The notes below the pieces were generated by a model, which was given only the letters and a program-made list of their open reading frames with translations, did no database searches and was not told the DNA's origin. This document shows positions 25,828 through 35,277 of a stretch of DNA of 64,000 bases, one piece after another. The position numbers and the translations under genes are program-made. How positions within the stretch are numbered: position 1 is the first letter of the stretch; every line of letters starts with the position of its first letter. Source of the DNA: CAVYXK01 sp963708245 (lineage in GTDB: Bacteria; Pseudomonadota; Alphaproteobacteria; Acetobacterales; Acetobacteraceae); the NCBI GenBank assembly GCA_963708245.1, contig OY970201.1, positions 6,758,001 to 6,822,000 on the forward strand, given 5' to 3'.

Positions 25828-26841
25828 TCAGGCGGGGGTCGGCACGAACCCGGTGGCAAGCAGCCCGCCGGCGGTGATCACCAGCCACGCCAAGCTGGCC
25901 GGCAGAAACACCTTCCAGCCGAGCCGCATGAGCTGGTCGTAACGGTAGCGCGGAAATGTACCACGCACCCAGATGAAGACAAACAGGCAGAAGCAAACCT
26001 TCAGGATGAACCAGATCGGACCGATTGCCGGCCATAGTCCGAAGGGGCCGAGCCAGCCGCCGAGGAACAGGATGGTGGTCAGCGCGCTCATCAGGATCAT
26101 GTTGGCGTATTCGCCGAGGAAGAAGAGCCCAAAGCTCAACGAGCTGTACTCGACGAAGAAGCCAGCGACGATCTCGCTCTCGCCTTCCGGCAGGTCGAAC
26201 GGAGAGCGGTTGGTCTCCGCCAGCCCGGAGACGAAGAAGACCACGAACATCGGGAACAGCGGTATGAAGAACCATATCTTCTGCTGTGCCAGCACGATCT
26301 GCGACAGGTTCAGGCTGCCGGCGCACAGCAGGACGGAGACAATGACAAAGCCCATCGAGACTTCGTAACTCACCATCTGCGCGGCGCTGCGCATCGCGCC
26401 GAGGAAGGCGTATTTCGAGTTGCTCGCCCAGCCGGCGACGATGATGCCATAGACGCCGAGTGAGCTGATCGCGAACAGATAAAGAATACCGACGTTGATA
26501 TCGGCAATCGCCCAGCCGGCGTTCACCGGAATCACTGCCCAGGCGATCATCGCCAGGCCAAACGTGATCATCGGCGCGATCAGGAACAGGAAGCGATTCG
26601 CCCCTGATGGGATGATCGTCTCCTTCATCAGCATCTTCAGCGCGTCGGCAAAGGGCTGCAACAGGCCGAACGGGCCGACTACGTTCGGCCCTTTGCGCAC
26701 CTGGATTGCTGCCAGCACCTTGCGCTCGGCGTAGGTCAGATAGGCGACCATGATCAAAAGCGGGACCAGCAGCACGAGCGTCTCGCCGACCACCAAACCG
26801 ACATGGCCGAGTGGAGTTTGCCAGACGCTTTCGTTGCTCAT
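25828..26841 (-). CDS. nuoH: NADH-quinone oxidoreductase subunit H
   Basis: Membrane subunit forming part of the quinone chamber, 337 residues with eight or more helices. The N-terminal block YLTYAERKVLAAIQVRKGPN and GLLQPFADALKMLMKE are classic, and the acidic loop AETNRSPFDLPEGESEIVAG is intact. It starts 3 bp after nuoG. Confidence 0.96.
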   Translation of the reverse strand: MSNESVWQTPLGHVGLVVGETLVLLVPLLIMVAYLTYAERKVLAAIQVRKGPNVVGPFGLLQPFADALKMLMKETIIPSGANRFLFLIAPMITFGLAMIAWAVIPVNAGWAIADINVGILYLFAISSLGVYGIIVAGWASNSKYAFLGAMRSAAQMVSYEVSMGFVIVSVLLCAGSLNLSQIVLAQQKIWFFIPLFPMFVVFFVSGLAETNRSPFDLPEGESEIVAGFFVEYSSLSFGLFFLGEYANMILMSALTTILFLGGWLGPFGLWPAIGPIWFILKVCFCLFVFIWVRGTFPRYRYDQLMRLGWKVFLPASLAWLVITAGGLLATGFVPTPA

Positions 26842-26844
26842 CGT

Positions 26845-28908
26845 CTATTCCGCCGCGACGCGCACAGGCGTAACGAAGGTGGCCGTGCACTCGGCCATCG
26901 TAGGGCTGGCACGACTGATCGGATCAGTCTGGTAGTAATTTTCGACGATTGGCGCGAAGGGAACATCGGCCAGCAAAGCGGGGTCGCCCGGCGGACCGGA
27001 CTGGTCCGAACAGCCGAACCGCGGCAGGAAGCCGACGCGGCCGAACACGGGATTCACCTGCTCCAACCGTGCGCGGAGCGTCTCGATATCGTCATAAGGC
27101 AGGGTGTGACCCGCAAGCTCGCTGAGGGCGCGGATGATCTTCCAGTCCTCGCGTGCCTCGCCGGGCGGATAGACGGCGAGGGAGCCGCGCTGCACGCGAC
27201 CTTCGGTGTTGATGTAGGTTCCGTGTTTTTCGGTATAGGCGGCGCCCGGCAGGATCACGTCGGCCCGCGCCGCGCCGCGATCGCCATGGTGGCCCTGATA
27301 GATCACGAAAGTATCGGGGCCGATGCGGCGCGCTGCTTCGAATTCATCGGCGCCGAGCAGCCACAGCACATCAACGCCGCCCCCCATCATCTGCGCCAGT
27401 TCTTTGCCGCGCGGCCCGGGGACGAAGCCGAGATCGAGCGCACCCACCCGCGCCGCAGCGGTGTGCAGCATGTTGAACCCGTGCCAATCCGGCGAAAGCG
27501 CGCCCAGGTCGGCGGCAAGCTTCCAGGAAGCTGCCAGGATCGCCGCCCCGTCCGGCCGCGCGGTTGCGCCGGCGCCGAGGATGATCATGGGCTTTTTCGT
27601 GCCCTTCATCGCCTTGGCAAATTCGTGAGAGCTATCGAACAGACTGCGCAGCACGCTTGGCTCGGTGCCAAGATGCTGGACCGGGTAAGTCAAATCAGCA
27701 GACGGCCCGACAAGGCCGATCGGCAAACCGTTCGCCAGCCAGCGTTTGCGGATTCGCGCGTTCAGCACAGGCGCTTCGCGGCGCGGGTTCGAGCCGATGA
27801 TCAGGATCGAGTCGGCTTCTTCGATCCCTGCAATGCTGGTGTTGAACAGGTAGAAATCGCGTCGCGACGGATCGATCTGCTCACCACGCTGCCGGCAATC
27901 GAGATTGGCGGAGCCGAGCGCCGTCATGAAATCCTTGAGCGCCAACATGCTCTCTGCATCACAGAGATCGCCGGCGACGGCGCCGATCCTGTCGCCCTTC
28001 ACGCCGCGCAGCCGCTCGATAATGGCGCCAAACGCCTCGGGCCAAGTTGCGGGCGCAAGCTTGCCGTTGTCGCGCCGCCAGGGCTGATCGAGCCGCCGCC
28101 GCTTCAGCCCGTCCAACGCGAACCGCGACTTATCGCCCAGCCATTCCTCGTTCACGTCCTCGTTGAGGCGTGGCAGGATGCGCAGCACCTCGGGTCCGCG
28201 CGCATCGACGCGGATGTTGGTGCCCACCGCGTCCAGCACATCGACGCTGTCGATCTTAGAAAGCTCCCACGGGCGTGCGACGAAGGCGTACGGCTTGGAT
28301 GTCAGCGCGCCGACCGGGCAGAGGTCGATGATGTTGGCGGATAGCTCGGAGCTGAGCGCTTTCTCCACATAGGTGCCCACCTCCATGTTCTCGCCGCGCG
28401 ATGTGGCGCCGAGATCGTGCACCCCGGCCACCTCGCTGATGAAGCGGATGCAGCGCGTGCAGTGGATGCAGCGCGTCATTATGGTCTTCACCAGTGGACC
28501 GAGATACTTGTCCTTCACCGCGCGTTTGTTTTCTTCGTAGCGCGAGTGGTCCATCCCGTAACCCAGCGCCTGGTCCTGCAGGTCGCATTCGCCGCCTTGG
28601 TCGCAGATCGGACAGTCGAGCGGGTGGTTAATCAGCAGGAATTCCATCACGGCGCGTCGCGCGTCGCGTACCATCTTGCTGTCGGTGTGCACCACCATGC
28701 CGTCGGCGACGGGCCAGGCGCAGGAAGCGATCGGCTTGGGCGGCGCCTTCTCGATCTCGACGAGGCACATACGGCAGTTGCCGGCAACCGACAGACGGTC
28801 GTGGTAGCAGAACCGAGGTATCTCGATACCCGCAGCCTCGGCGGCTTGCAGGACGGAGGAGCCGACCGGCACTTCGACCTCGATGCCGTCGATGGTGAGT
28901 TTGGGCAT
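26845..28908 (-). CDS. nuoG: NADH-quinone oxidoreductase subunit G
   Basis: Largest peripheral-arm subunit (687 residues). The N-terminal 2Fe-2S ferredoxin region (PRFCYHDRLSVAGNCRMCLV), the His-containing cluster segment (HPLDCPICDQGGECDLQDQA) and the double 4Fe-4S block (CIHCTRCIRF, IIDLCPVGALTSK) are visible. A molybdopterin-oxidoreductase-like domain without cofactor makes up the rest. It starts 7 bp after nuoF. Confidence 0.96.
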   Translation of the reverse strand: MPKLTIDGIEVEVPVGSSVLQAAEAAGIEIPRFCYHDRLSVAGNCRMCLVEIEKAPPKPIASCAWPVADGMVVHTDSKMVRDARRAVMEFLLINHPLDCPICDQGGECDLQDQALGYGMDHSRYEENKRAVKDKYLGPLVKTIMTRCIHCTRCIRFISEVAGVHDLGATSRGENMEVGTYVEKALSSELSANIIDLCPVGALTSKPYAFVARPWELSKIDSVDVLDAVGTNIRVDARGPEVLRILPRLNEDVNEEWLGDKSRFALDGLKRRRLDQPWRRDNGKLAPATWPEAFGAIIERLRGVKGDRIGAVAGDLCDAESMLALKDFMTALGSANLDCRQRGEQIDPSRRDFYLFNTSIAGIEEADSILIIGSNPRREAPVLNARIRKRWLANGLPIGLVGPSADLTYPVQHLGTEPSVLRSLFDSSHEFAKAMKGTKKPMIILGAGATARPDGAAILAASWKLAADLGALSPDWHGFNMLHTAAARVGALDLGFVPGPRGKELAQMMGGGVDVLWLLGADEFEAARRIGPDTFVIYQGHHGDRGAARADVILPGAAYTEKHGTYINTEGRVQRGSLAVYPPGEAREDWKIIRALSELAGHTLPYDDIETLRARLEQVNPVFGRVGFLPRFGCSDQSGPPGDPALLADVPFAPIVENYYQTDPISRASPTMAECTATFVTPVRVAAE

Positions 28909-28915
28909 TACCGAA

Positions 28916-30220
28916 TCACTCCGCCGCCAGCGGCATGGGCGGCACGCCGGTGCGGCGCTTGTAGGCGGCGATCCGCTCTTCCATGACCGGGCGGAAGTGT
29001 CTGATCAAGCCCTGGATCGGCCAAGCTGCCGCGTCGCCGAGCGCGCAAATCGTGTGGCCCTCCACCTGCCGTGTCACCTGCTCGAGCGTGTCGATCTCCT
29101 CGGGTTCAGCGCGCCCGGCCACCATCCAATTCATCACCCGCATCATCCAGCCCGTGCCCTCTCGGCACGGCGTGCATTGCCCGCAGCTCTCATGCTTGTA
29201 GAACTCGGACAGGCGAGCGATGGCGCGGATGATATCGGTTGATTTATCCATGACGATCACCGCGGCAGTGCCGAGTCCGCTCTTCACGGCGACCAGACTG
29301 TCGAAATCCATCAGCACGTCATCGCAGACCGACTTTGGGATGACAGGCACCGAAGCGCCGCCGGGGATCACTGCCAGCAGGTTGTCCCATCCGCCGCGCA
29401 CGCCGCCGGCATAGCGGTCGATCAGTTCGCGCAACGGGATGCCGAGGGCTTCTTCCACGTTGCACGGCTTGTTCACGTGGCCGCAGATGCAGAAGATTTT
29501 GGTGCCAGTGTTCCTCGGCCGGCCGATGGAGGAGAACCATGCCGCGCCGCGCCGCATAATGGTCGGGGTGACCGCGATGCTTTCGACATTGTTCACCGTG
29601 GTGGGGCAGCCATACAGCCCGACCGCTGCCGGAAACGGCGGCTTCAGCCGCGGCATGCCCTTCTTGCCTTCCAGGCTTTCCAGTAGCCCGGTCTCCTCGC
29701 CGCAGATATACGCCCCGGCGCCGCGATGCACGTGAATGTCGAAATCGAACCCGGAACCGCAGGCGTTCGGCCCGATCAGCCCAGCCTCACGGGCCTCGGC
29801 GATCGCCGCTTCCAGCACGCGACTTTCGTTAAAGAATTCACCGCGGATGTAGATGTAGCAAGTGTGCGCGGCCATCGCGAAGGAAGCAATCAGGCAGCCT
29901 TCGATTAGCTTGTGAGGGTCGTGGCGGATTATATCCCGGTCCTTGCAGGTGCCGGGCTCGCTTTCGTCAGCATTGACAGTCAGATAGTGGGGCCGGCCAT
30001 CCGAATCCTTGGGCATGAAGGACCATTTGAGACCGGTGGGAAACCCGGCGCCCCCCCGGCCGCGCAGACCGGAAGCCTTGATCTCCTCGATAATCGCATC
30101 CCGTCCCTTGACCAGGATCTCCTTCGTGCCGTCCCAATCGCCCCGCGAGCGCGCCGCCTTCAGGCACCAGTCGTGCTGGCCATAGAGGTTGGTGAAGATT
30201 CGATCGGTGTCGGCAAGCAT
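28916..30220 (-). CDS. nuoF: NADH-quinone oxidoreductase subunit F (NADH/FMN site)
   Basis: Flavoprotein that oxidises NADH, 434 residues. The glycine-rich NADH-binding loop GLRGRGGAGFPTGLKWSFMP, the FMN-site region GAGAYICGEETGLLESLEGK and the 4Fe-4S (N3) motif ESCGQCTPCREG are intact. It follows nuoE after 5 bp. Confidence 0.96.
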   Translation of the reverse strand: MLADTDRIFTNLYGQHDWCLKAARSRGDWDGTKEILVKGRDAIIEEIKASGLRGRGGAGFPTGLKWSFMPKDSDGRPHYLTVNADESEPGTCKDRDIIRHDPHKLIEGCLIASFAMAAHTCYIYIRGEFFNESRVLEAAIAEAREAGLIGPNACGSGFDFDIHVHRGAGAYICGEETGLLESLEGKKGMPRLKPPFPAAVGLYGCPTTVNNVESIAVTPTIMRRGAAWFSSIGRPRNTGTKIFCICGHVNKPCNVEEALGIPLRELIDRYAGGVRGGWDNLLAVIPGGASVPVIPKSVCDDVLMDFDSLVAVKSGLGTAAVIVMDKSTDIIRAIARLSEFYKHESCGQCTPCREGTGWMMRVMNWMVAGRAEPEEIDTLEQVTRQVEGHTICALGDAAAWPIQGLIRHFRPVMEERIAAYKRRTGVPPMPLAAE

Positions 30221-30225
30221 CGCAC

Positions 30226-30864
30226 CTATGTCTCCGGCTCGAAATGCAGTGTCGTCAGAGTGTTCGGGCCACCCTCCGGCGCTGATGTCTGTCGCCCGGT
30301 CATGGAACCGGACGGCGGCGGTTCGCCGCGTCGCAGCGCCTCGAGGAGTTTCGTCGTCAGCGCCGCATCCAGGTCCTCATAAACATCGCTGTTATTCAAT
30401 TGCAGGACCGGCGCGTTGACGCAGGCGCCAAGACACTCGACCTCGGTCATCGTGAACAGACCATCGGCGCTGGTTTCGCCCCAGCCCCGGATGCCAGTCG
30501 CTTCGCGACAGGCGCGCACGACATCATCGGAGTCGCGCAGCCAGCATGGCGTGGTGGTGCAAACCTGCAGATGCCACTTGCCGATCGGGTGAAGGTTGAA
30601 CATCGTATAGAACGTGGCCGCCTCATAAACGCGGATCGGCGCCATATCGAGCCGCCGCGCCACCTCGTTCATTCCGGCAAGCGGCACCCAGGCGCTGCCG
30701 GTCTGGCGCCGCATCTGCTCTTGCACGATGTACAGCAACGGGATCACCGCACTGGCCTGGCGACCAGGTGGGTATTTGGCGATGTGGTGGGCAACCTCCG
30801 CTTCGCTTTCGGCGTCGAAGGCGAAAGTGGCCGGCTGGTCCAGATCCTGCGCAGGTGCGCTCAT
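30226..30864 (-). CDS. nuoE: NADH-quinone oxidoreductase subunit E (2Fe-2S)
   Basis: Thioredoxin-like 2Fe-2S subunit (cluster N1a), 212 residues. Cluster ligands appear as CTTTPCW and CLGACVNAP, and the N-terminal helical part includes AVIPLLYIVQEQMRRQTGS. Overlaps the nuoD stop by 4 bp. Confidence 0.96.
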   Translation of the reverse strand: MSAPAQDLDQPATFAFDAESEAEVAHHIAKYPPGRQASAVIPLLYIVQEQMRRQTGSAWVPLAGMNEVARRLDMAPIRVYEAATFYTMFNLHPIGKWHLQVCTTTPCWLRDSDDVVRACREATGIRGWGETSADGLFTMTEVECLGACVNAPVLQLNNSDVYEDLDAALTTKLLEALRRGEPPPSGSMTGRQTSAPEGGPNTLTTLHFEPET

Positions 30865-32078
30865 CGATCAATCTCGCCGAAGACGACATCGAGCGATCCG
30901 AGGATCGCCACAGTGTCGGCCAGCATGTGCCGTCTGGCCAGCACGTCGATCGCCTGCAGGAAGGCGAAGCCGGTCGGGCAAATCTTGCAGCGGTACGGCT
31001 TGTTGGTGCCGTCGGCGACCAGATAGACACCGAATTCCCCTTTCGGGCTTTCGGTCGCGGTATAGGTAGCACCCGGCGGAACGTGAAAACCCTCGGTGAA
31101 ATGCTTGAAATGATGGATCAGCGCCTCCATCGATCGCTTCATCTCGGCGCGCCGCGGCGGGGAGAACTTGTTGTCCAAGACCTTTACCGGGCCGGGCTTC
31201 ATTTTCGCCAGACACTGGCGGATGATCTTGACGCTTTCCCGCATTTCCCACAACCGCACCAGGTAGCGATCGTAACAGTCGCCGTTGCGGCCGACCGGTA
31301 CTTGGAAGTTCACCTCCGCATATTTGTCATAGGGCTGCGCGCGTCGCAGGTCCCACGGCACGCCAGATGCGCGCAGACAGGGGCCACACCAGCCCCAGGC
31401 CAGCGCATCCTCGGCTGACATGATGCCAATATCAACCGTCCGCTGTTTCCAGATGCGATTGGCGGTGAGCAGCTCCTCGAGCTCATCGATGAATTTCGGA
31501 AATACTTCCGCCCATTCGGCAATCCGCTCGACAAGCGCGGCGGGCAAATCGCGGTTCACTCCGCCCGGACGGTAGTAGTTGGAATGGAGCCGCGCGCCGG
31601 AGGCTGCCTCGTAGAACTCCATCAGCTTCTCGCGTTCCTCGAACCCCCATAGGCTAGGGGTAATGGCGCCGACATCCAATGCATAGGTGGTGACGTTCAG
31701 CAGATGGTTCAGGATGCGGGTGATTTCGGCGAAGAGGGTGCGGATCCACTGCGCTCGCTCGGGGACGACGATACCGAGAAGTTTCTCGACCGCCAGAACG
31801 AAAGTGTGCTCCTCGCACATCGGCGAGACGTAATCGAGTCGGTCGAAATACGGCACGTTCTGGATATACGTGCGGTACTCCATCAGCTTCTCGGTGCCGC
31901 GATGTAGAAAGCCGATATGCGGGTCCGCCCGCTCCACCACCTCGCCGTCCATCTCCAGGATCAGCCGCAGCACCCCGTGCGCCGCCGGATGCTGGGGACC
32001 GAAGTTGATGGCGTGGCTGTCGACCTCGATGACGTGCTGTCGCTTCGCCTCGCTTCCGGGAAGGATATTGTCGCTCAT
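30861..32078 (-). CDS. nuoD: NADH-quinone oxidoreductase subunit D
   Basis: 49-kDa-type subunit lining the quinone site, 405 residues, not fused to nuoC. INFGPQHPAAHGVLRLILEM, HIGFLHRGTEKLMEYRTY and the FDRLDYVSPMCEEHTFVLAV segment are diagnostic, and the C-terminus FGEIDR is typical. It follows nuoC after 4 bp. Confidence 0.96.
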   Translation of the reverse strand: MSDNILPGSEAKRQHVIEVDSHAINFGPQHPAAHGVLRLILEMDGEVVERADPHIGFLHRGTEKLMEYRTYIQNVPYFDRLDYVSPMCEEHTFVLAVEKLLGIVVPERAQWIRTLFAEITRILNHLLNVTTYALDVGAITPSLWGFEEREKLMEFYEAASGARLHSNYYRPGGVNRDLPAALVERIAEWAEVFPKFIDELEELLTANRIWKQRTVDIGIMSAEDALAWGWCGPCLRASGVPWDLRRAQPYDKYAEVNFQVPVGRNGDCYDRYLVRLWEMRESVKIIRQCLAKMKPGPVKVLDNKFSPPRRAEMKRSMEALIHHFKHFTEGFHVPPGATYTATESPKGEFGVYLVADGTNKPYRCKICPTGFAFLQAIDVLARRHMLADTVAILGSLDVVFGEIDR

Positions 32079-32082
32079 CGGC

Positions 32083-32739
32083 TCAGCTTTTCTCGGCGGG
32101 GGGCGGCTGCGGCGGGTTGCGGGTCACCTTGGTGCGTTCCTGGTGCACCTTCTCGTCGCCGGGGAGCGTGGTCACGCCCTCCCAGGGGGAGATGAAGTCG
32201 AAGCTGCGCCAGTCCTGGGTCAGCTTCACCGGCTCATAGACGACCTGCTTGCGGTCTTCGTCATAGCGCACCTCGACGTAGCCGGTGAGCGGAAAGTCCT
32301 TGCGGAGTGGATGTCCCTCAAACCCATAGTCGGTCAGGATCCGTCGCAGATCGGGCTGGCCGGCGAATAGGATGCCGAACAGGTCCCAAGCTTCACGCTC
32401 CCACCAGGTGGCGCAAGGCCAGATGCTGCAGACCGACGGCACCGGCGTGCTCTCGTCGGTGGCGACGATCACCCGCAAACGCTGGTTCAACGACACCGAC
32501 AGCAGGTTGTACACCACGTCGAACCGCTCGGATCGATCCGGCCAATCGACACCGCAGAGATCCATGAGCTGCTCGAAGGCGAAGCGTGGATCGTCGCGCA
32601 GGGTGGTCATCAGCGCGACCAGCATGTCGCGCTCTGCATCGGCGATCACCTCTTCCCGCTCGCTGCGCACTGCACGCACGCCCGGGAGCATGCCGACCGC
32701 ATGCGCGAGCGTCTGGGTTGCAGTTTCGGACTCAGCCAC
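32083..32739 (-). CDS. nuoC: NADH-quinone oxidoreductase subunit C
   Basis: 30-kDa-type peripheral subunit, 218 residues when started at GTG 32739 (VAESETATQTLAHAVG). That GTG overlaps the nuoB stop by 8 bp; an upstream in-frame extension to 32898 lies inside nuoB and looks non-native. The signature block WWEREAWDLFGILFAGQPDL, then ILTDYGFEGHPLRKDFPLTG, is complete. The Pro-rich tail TRNPPQPPPAEKS is slightly long. Confidence 0.95.
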   Translation of the reverse strand: MAESETATQTLAHAVGMLPGVRAVRSEREEVIADAERDMLVALMTTLRDDPRFAFEQLMDLCGVDWPDRSERFDVVYNLLSVSLNQRLRVIVATDESTPVPSVCSIWPCATWWEREAWDLFGILFAGQPDLRRILTDYGFEGHPLRKDFPLTGYVEVRYDEDRKQVVYEPVKLTQDWRSFDFISPWEGVTTLPGDEKVHQERTKVTRNPPQPPPAEKS

Positions 32740-33295
32740 GCAGGATCGTCCCGGTCCGCCGGATTTTCTTTTGCAACTGCATGATGCCGTAGACCAGCGC
32801 CTCGGCCGTGGGAGGGCACCCGGGGACATACACATCGACCGGCACGACCCGGTCGCATCCGCGCACCACCGAATACGAGAAATGGTAGTAGCCGCCACCG
32901 TTGGCGCAGCTTCCCATGCTGATCACCCAGCGAGGCTCTGGCATCTGGTCGTACACCTTGCGCAGTGCCGGCGCCATCTTGTTGGTCAGGGTGCCGGCCA
33001 CGATCATCACGTCGCTCTGCCGCGGCGAGGAACGCGGAATGATCCCCAGCCGATCCAGGTCGTAGCGCGGCATGTAGGCGTGGATCATTTCCACTGCACA
33101 GCATGCCAGGCCGAACGTCATCGGCCACAAGCTGCCGGTGCGAGCCCAGTTCACCACCCGGTCGAGATTGGCGACGACGAATCCCTTGTGCTCGACTTCG
33201 CCGGTGATGCCTTTGATGACCGCATCCTGCTCCGGCCCAGGCGGAAGCACCTGACGGTTCCACGCGATCGGCGGAGCAGTGGTCGTATCGTTCAT
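32732..33295 (-). CDS. nuoB: NADH-quinone oxidoreductase subunit B (cluster N2)
   Basis: Carries 4Fe-4S cluster N2, the donor to quinone. Cluster Cys residues appear in FGLACCAVEM, MGSCANGGGYYHFSY and VPGCPPTAEALVYGIMQLQK. ATG 33295 (MNDTTTAPPIAWNRQ) gives 187 residues. It starts 4 bp after the nuoA stop. Confidence 0.96.
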   Translation of the reverse strand: MNDTTTAPPIAWNRQVLPPGPEQDAVIKGITGEVEHKGFVVANLDRVVNWARTGSLWPMTFGLACCAVEMIHAYMPRYDLDRLGIIPRSSPRQSDVMIVAGTLTNKMAPALRKVYDQMPEPRWVISMGSCANGGGYYHFSYSVVRGCDRVVPVDVYVPGCPPTAEALVYGIMQLQKKIRRTGTILRG

Positions 33296-33299
33296 GTGG

Positions 33300-33665
33300 C
33301 TATTCCCATTCCAAGGCGCCCTTGCACCATTCATATACGAAGCCGACGGTCAGTACGGCGAGGAAGCCCAGCATGGAGAGGAAGCCGAACAGCCCGGTGT
33401 TGCCGAGGCTGATCGCCCATGGGAACAGAAACGCCACTTCGAGATCGAAGATGATGAACAGGATGGCGACGAGGTAATACCGTACGTCGAAACGGCGGCG
33501 TGCGTCGTCGAACGCCTCGAAGCCGCATTCATAGGCCGACAGCTTGTCCGGGTAGGGCTTCTGCCGTGCTGCCAGCAACGAGCCCAGGATCATTGCCGTG
33601 CCGATCGCTCCGGCGATGACGATGAAGACCAGGACTGGTAGGTATTCCGGAAGCACATAAGGCAT
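33300..33665 (-). CDS. nuoA: NADH-quinone oxidoreductase subunit A
   Basis: Three-helix membrane subunit of 121 residues that opens the 14-gene nuo operon. The conserved loop YECGFEAFDDARRRFDVRYY and the second helix FIIFDLEVAFLFPWA are intact. The promoter should lie in the 176 bp between it and tRNA-Asp, which is on the same strand upstream; co-transcription with the tRNA is possible. Confidence 0.96.
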   Translation of the reverse strand: MPYVLPEYLPVLVFIVIAGAIGTAMILGSLLAARQKPYPDKLSAYECGFEAFDDARRRFDVRYYLVAILFIIFDLEVAFLFPWAISLGNTGLFGFLSMLGFLAVLTVGFVYEWCKGALEWE

Positions 33666-33841
33666 ACCGTGACCCCTTCATCCACTCCGGCCGCCGAGCA
33701 CGCGCGGACCGGCCACGACGCCAGCCTGCCGACGCACGCGCCTCCAGCAGCGGGACCTTAGCCGTGTCAGCACCAACGTGCCATAGGCGCGCCAGCCGCG
33801 GGAGCGGAACCGAAGGACCGCTGGGGCGCCACTGCGGCCGC

Positions 33842-33918
<77 letters not shown>

Positions 33919-34245
33919 AGCTTCTGCGGGTGCACTTAGGGCCGGGCATACAGGCCGTCAAGCGAAGCTGGGGGCGGCCTTGGTCCTCGCGTCATGGCCG
34001 GCCTTCGCCGGCCGTCACGAAGCAATCGGCTTGCATCGGCATTGCTATCGCGCTAAGTGTCGACCATGCGAAGCACGCGCGCGTCAAGCAACCGATTTTG
34101 GTACCGCTGGTATCCCATACCGGCGGCCTAGGCTCGCGCACGCAACGCAAGACCCCAAGCCGCCCCATCCAGGCGGCTTTCTTTTTGACACGCTAACTTC
34201 ATAGAGAGACGCCTGAGTGGAGCGGCCCCAACAAAGGAGGCCGCC
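33919..34245. other. Intergenic region with plus-strand terminator-like hairpin
   Basis: No protein gene is supported. A palindromic GGCCGGCCTTCGCCGGCC block occurs near 33994-34011. A terminator-like hairpin ends the region at 34157-34187. Nothing recognisable on the plus strand would need that terminator, so a short RNA could be made here. Confidence 0.4.
34157..34187 (+). terminator. Rho-independent terminator-like hairpin with no obvious gene upstream
   Basis: AAGCCGCC (34157-34164) and GGCGGCTT (34172-34179) form a perfect 8-bp stem with a 7-nt loop, followed by TCTTTTT. The stem plus T-run is a textbook plus-strand terminator. The only annotated gene to its left (tRNA-Asp) is on the other strand. 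Confidence 0.65.
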
Positions 34246-34398
34246 ATGCGCTTCTCCGAGTTCGACTTCGACGTGATCACCACCCCGGCGAGCCCCGCCA
34301 AGCCGCCGCCGAAGCAAAGCGAGACTGATCCGGCGCGGGAGCGACGACGCGGCGAGCGCGAACCGGCAGAGCCGCCGGACGACAAGACGCCGCGCTGA
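34246..34398 (+). CDS. Small hypothetical protein (50 aa)
   Basis: Not recognised. AAAGGAGG about 7 nt before the ATG is one of the strongest ribosome sites in the window, which supports translation. The product begins MRFSEFDFDVITTPASPA and then becomes highly charged and Pro/Arg/Glu-rich, probably disordered. It lies 57 bp upstream of cysQ on the same strand and may be co-transcribed with it. Confidence 0.5.
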   Translation: MRFSEFDFDVITTPASPAKPPPKQSETDPARERRRGEREPAEPPDDKTPR

Positions 34399-34455
34399 AC
34401 ACGCGGGCCCGCGTCATCGTTGTGGTCAGGCGCAGCGGAGGCTACACCTGACCGT

Positions 34456-35220
34456 ATGGATGACGATGCCCTGCTCTCGCTTGCACGGGCCCTCGCCCGG
34501 CAAGCGGGCGAGGCAATCCTTGACGTGCGTGCGCGCGGCTTCGATGTCCAGCGAAAGGACGATGCGTCACCGGTCACCGCGGCAGATCATGCGTCCGAGG
34601 CCATCATCGTGCGCGGCCTGCGCGCGGCTGCCCCCGATATCCCGGTCATCGCGGAAGAAGAAGTGGCGGCCGGCCGCGTCACGGCACCGACGGAGCAGTA
34701 TTGGCTGGTCGATCCGCTGGACGGAACGCGCGAATTCACCGCCGGCAACGACGAGTTCGCGGTGAATATCGGCTTGGTCCGCAGCGGTCGCGCCTATCTC
34801 GGCGTGGTCGGCGTACCAGCGATGGACGAGCTGTTCAGCGGCATCATCGGGCGCGGTGCCTGGAAATCGAGCGGAGATGGCGAGGTGCCGATCAGCGCCC
34901 GCCCACCGCCGAGCGAGGGGCTGACCGTGCTGGCCAGCCGTTACCACGGCAACCATGCGCGGCTGGAGGCATTCCTGGCCGGACGAAGGATCGTGAAGGT
35001 GATCAATTTCGGCTCGGCGGTGAAATTCTGCCGGCTGGCCGAAGGCGTGGCCGATCTCTACCCGCGCTTCGGCCGCACTATGGAATGGGATACGGCGGCG
35101 CCCCAGGCCCTGCTGGAGGCTGCCGGCGGTACCGTGCGCACAATGGAGGGCGAGCCGCTTCTGTACGGCAAGCCCGATTGGGCCAATCCGCATTTCGTCT
35201 GCACCGGCCGTCCGGCATGA
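34456..35220 (+). CDS. cysQ: 3'(2'),5'-bisphosphate nucleotidase CysQ-like
   Basis: Inositol-monophosphatase superfamily enzyme that removes the 3' phosphate of PAP, protecting sulfate assimilation. Metal-site motifs are VIAEEE, WLVDPLDGTREF (the CysQ-type variant) and WDTAAPQALLEAAGG near the C-terminus. ATG 34456 (MDDDALLSLARALARQAGEA) gives 254 residues. Histidinol-phosphatase or inositol-phosphatase activity cannot be excluded, but the TREF form of the motif favours CysQ. Confidence 0.85.
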   Translation: MDDDALLSLARALARQAGEAILDVRARGFDVQRKDDASPVTAADHASEAIIVRGLRAAAPDIPVIAEEEVAAGRVTAPTEQYWLVDPLDGTREFTAGNDEFAVNIGLVRSGRAYLGVVGVPAMDELFSGIIGRGAWKSSGDGEVPISARPPPSEGLTVLASRYHGNHARLEAFLAGRRIVKVINFGSAVKFCRLAEGVADLYPRFGRTMEWDTAAPQALLEAAGGTVRTMEGEPLLYGKPDWANPHFVCTGRPA

Positions 35221-35277
35221 CCGGGGCGGCCGGCGCGCAGCTTGCGCGTCCTCGGGCCAAACTTCTAGGCTGACCGC

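Noticed and set aside
26803..28344. 513-codon plus-strand frame
   Set aside because: Antisense to nuoG, which has complete Fe-S motifs; no family features in the frame.
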